Below are positions 63,188 to 64,000 of a stretch of 64,000 bases of DNA, one piece after another. This DNA is from Bdellovibrionales bacterium (GTDB lineage Bacteria > Bdellovibrionota > Bdellovibrionia > Bdellovibrionales > Bdellovibrionaceae), in NCBI GenBank assembly GCA_005793345.1, contig SXSU01000063.1:1-64000 (forward strand), written 5' to 3'. The position numbers and the translations under genes were made by a program. Position 1 is the stretch's first letter. The number at the start of each line of letters is the position of its first letter. Under the pieces are notes generated by a model. It saw nothing but the letters and a program-made list of their open reading frames with translations, made no database searches and was not told the DNA's origin.

Positions 63188-63703
63188 AGAGTAGATAGAC
63201 CATGCACTGATACTTTTTGTGTCGGTCATATTATTAGATCTGATAAGATCATCAATTTCTTTTTTTGTTTTCCAAAAAACTTCTATATGTTCGCCTTCTT
63301 CTCGGGAAGTTGCATGAAATTCTAATTGTTCAGCGTGATAGATATGAATAACTTCATCTGCATAGCCGATACAAGGATGAATAAGACCAAGTTTGTTCCA
63401 CAGTTTGGCTCTGTATCCCGTTTCTTCGAGCAATTCACGTTGGGCAGTTAGAAGATAATCCTCATCTGGGAAATCTCTTTTACCAGCAGGGAATTCATAA
63501 AAATTAGTTTTTAAAGCATGTCGGTATTGTTTTAATAAAAGAAATTCATTTTTATTGTTTTGTGCAATAATGGCAGAGGCGCCTATGTGATGAATATATT
63601 CTCGTGTTGCGAAATTGCCATTTGGTAACTGGACTTCATCTTTAAGTACTGTAAGAAAATCACCTTTAAATGTTATTTTTTGGGAAATTGTTTTCTCGCT
63701 CAT
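63170..63703 (-). CDS. NUDIX hydrolase, ADP-ribose pyrophosphatase-like
   Basis: 177 residues. Nudix box FPAGKRDFPDEDYLLTAQRE with LLEETGY: the G-to-E spacing is one residue longer than the usual G-x5-E-x7-REL. The preceding strand QYRHALKTNFYEFPAG is typical of ADP-ribose pyrophosphatases (NudF-like). Cytoplasmic. The final residues NNCS and stop come from the dispersed repeat, so the original C-terminus may have been replaced. SD signal is not strong. Confidence 0.87.
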   Translation of the reverse strand: MSEKTISQKITFKGDFLTVLKDEVQLPNGNFATREYIHHIGASAIIAQNNKNEFLLLKQYRHALKTNFYEFPAGKRDFPDEDYLLTAQRELLEETGYRAKLWNKLGLIHPCIGYADEVIHIYHAEQLEFHATSREEGEHIEVFWKTKKEIDDLIRSNNMTDTKSISAWSIYSLNNCS

Positions 63704-63852
63704 TAAAAAATTGCCTCACATATTATATATATTAATTTTATTTCTTGATATTATTATTTTAGTTAATAAATAAACAGATTAAATAATTATTGTAATAAAT
63801 CAAAGAAAATTTTAAATATATAAAACACAAATTAAAGAGCGGAATATTTAAT

Positions 63853-64000
63853 ATGGCAATTGATGGACAGCTTTCTAGAACATTAGGGCCTTGGCAGGCA
63901 TTAAGTGTCGTCGTTGGAACAATAATTGGAACAGGTATTTTTCTAAAGACTGCGACTATGGCCCAGTTCGTTGGTGGTATAAATGCGATTGCGCTTGTTT
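63853..64000 (+). CDS. APC-family amino acid permease, partial (3' cut off by window end)
   Basis: The visible 49 residues begin MAIDGQLSRTLGPWQALSVVVGTIIGTGIF, the standard start of APC permeases, with the TM1 GTIIGTGIF substrate motif. ATG has AGAGCGGA upstream. The gene runs beyond the window, so the product length is unknown. The 149-bp gap before it is AT-rich and should hold its promoter. Confidence 0.88.
   Translation, partial: MAIDGQLSRTLGPWQALSVVVGTIIGTGIFLKTATMAQFVGGINAIALV

Overview
The window is AT-rich Gram-negative chromosome: signal peptides and lipoboxes are abundant, there is an Omp85-type barrel, a FecR protein, a PilZ protein and an NtrYX-type pair. The mix of many secreted or lipidated proteases, TPR proteins, GT-C membrane enzymes and a run of era/der/mnmA-type housekeeping genes resembles Bdellovibrionota (Bdellovibrio-like predators). 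That placement is an inference from gene content; there is no rRNA or tRNA in the window to test it.

Layout. 1-8.5 kb: a secreted GX3/YX3-repeat coiled-coil protein, a divergent subtilisin-like protein, a LEA-type lipoprotein, two small secreted proteins, and a trypsin-like protease coupled to a TPR/winged-helix regulator, separated by copies of a composite palindromic repeat. 8.8-11.4 kb: a secreted protein, a lipoprotein zinc protease and a small exported protein. 11.4-17.2 kb: metF, metH and an ASCH-nucleotidyltransferase fusion. 17.2-22.4 kb: accessory stretch with two secreted unknowns, an MNS-type ATPase behind a 16-bp iterated array, an IS200-like tnpA, and an XRE gene broken by a frameshift and abutting the IS. 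22.4-28.3 kb: a leftward block of GDPD, TPR-wHTH, GMC oxidoreductase, methyltransferase and ddl. 28.5-30.7 kb: a kexin-like subtilase whose propeptide-like domain lies in a separate overlapping gene. 30.7-37.4 kb: a leftward FecR / TPR-barrel / TMTC-like envelope operon and an esterase. 37.7-45.8 kb: sulfur relay and RNA maturation (SufE, PilZ, cysteine desulfurase, mnmA, mtaB, rnc, era, der). 45.8-54 kb: accessory region with a 254-bp inverted-repeat element, a toxin-antitoxin island (new candidate pair, hepT/mntA, vapBC, plus relics), a lipoprotein protease, a GNAT, and a second ATPase. 54.1-58.8 kb: frameshifted Omp85-like gene, DUF4390, NtrY-like kinase, NtrX-like regulator. 58.8-64 kb: NSS transporter, RlmM-like methyltransferase, a third ATPase behind a 40-bp perfect palindrome, a NUDIX hydrolase and the start of an APC permease.

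Most unusual points: (1) three MNS/COG1373-type ATPase genes each sit directly behind a different, highly symmetric palindrome array, and two similar arrays occur without an ATPase; (2) a subtilase with its inhibitory prodomain apparently supplied in trans; (3) a composite multi-hairpin repeat in about ten copies that tends to sit at gene ends and supplies the last codons of two genes; (4) toxin-antitoxin relics with a 59-bp exact duplication; (5) two genes broken at homopolymer runs.
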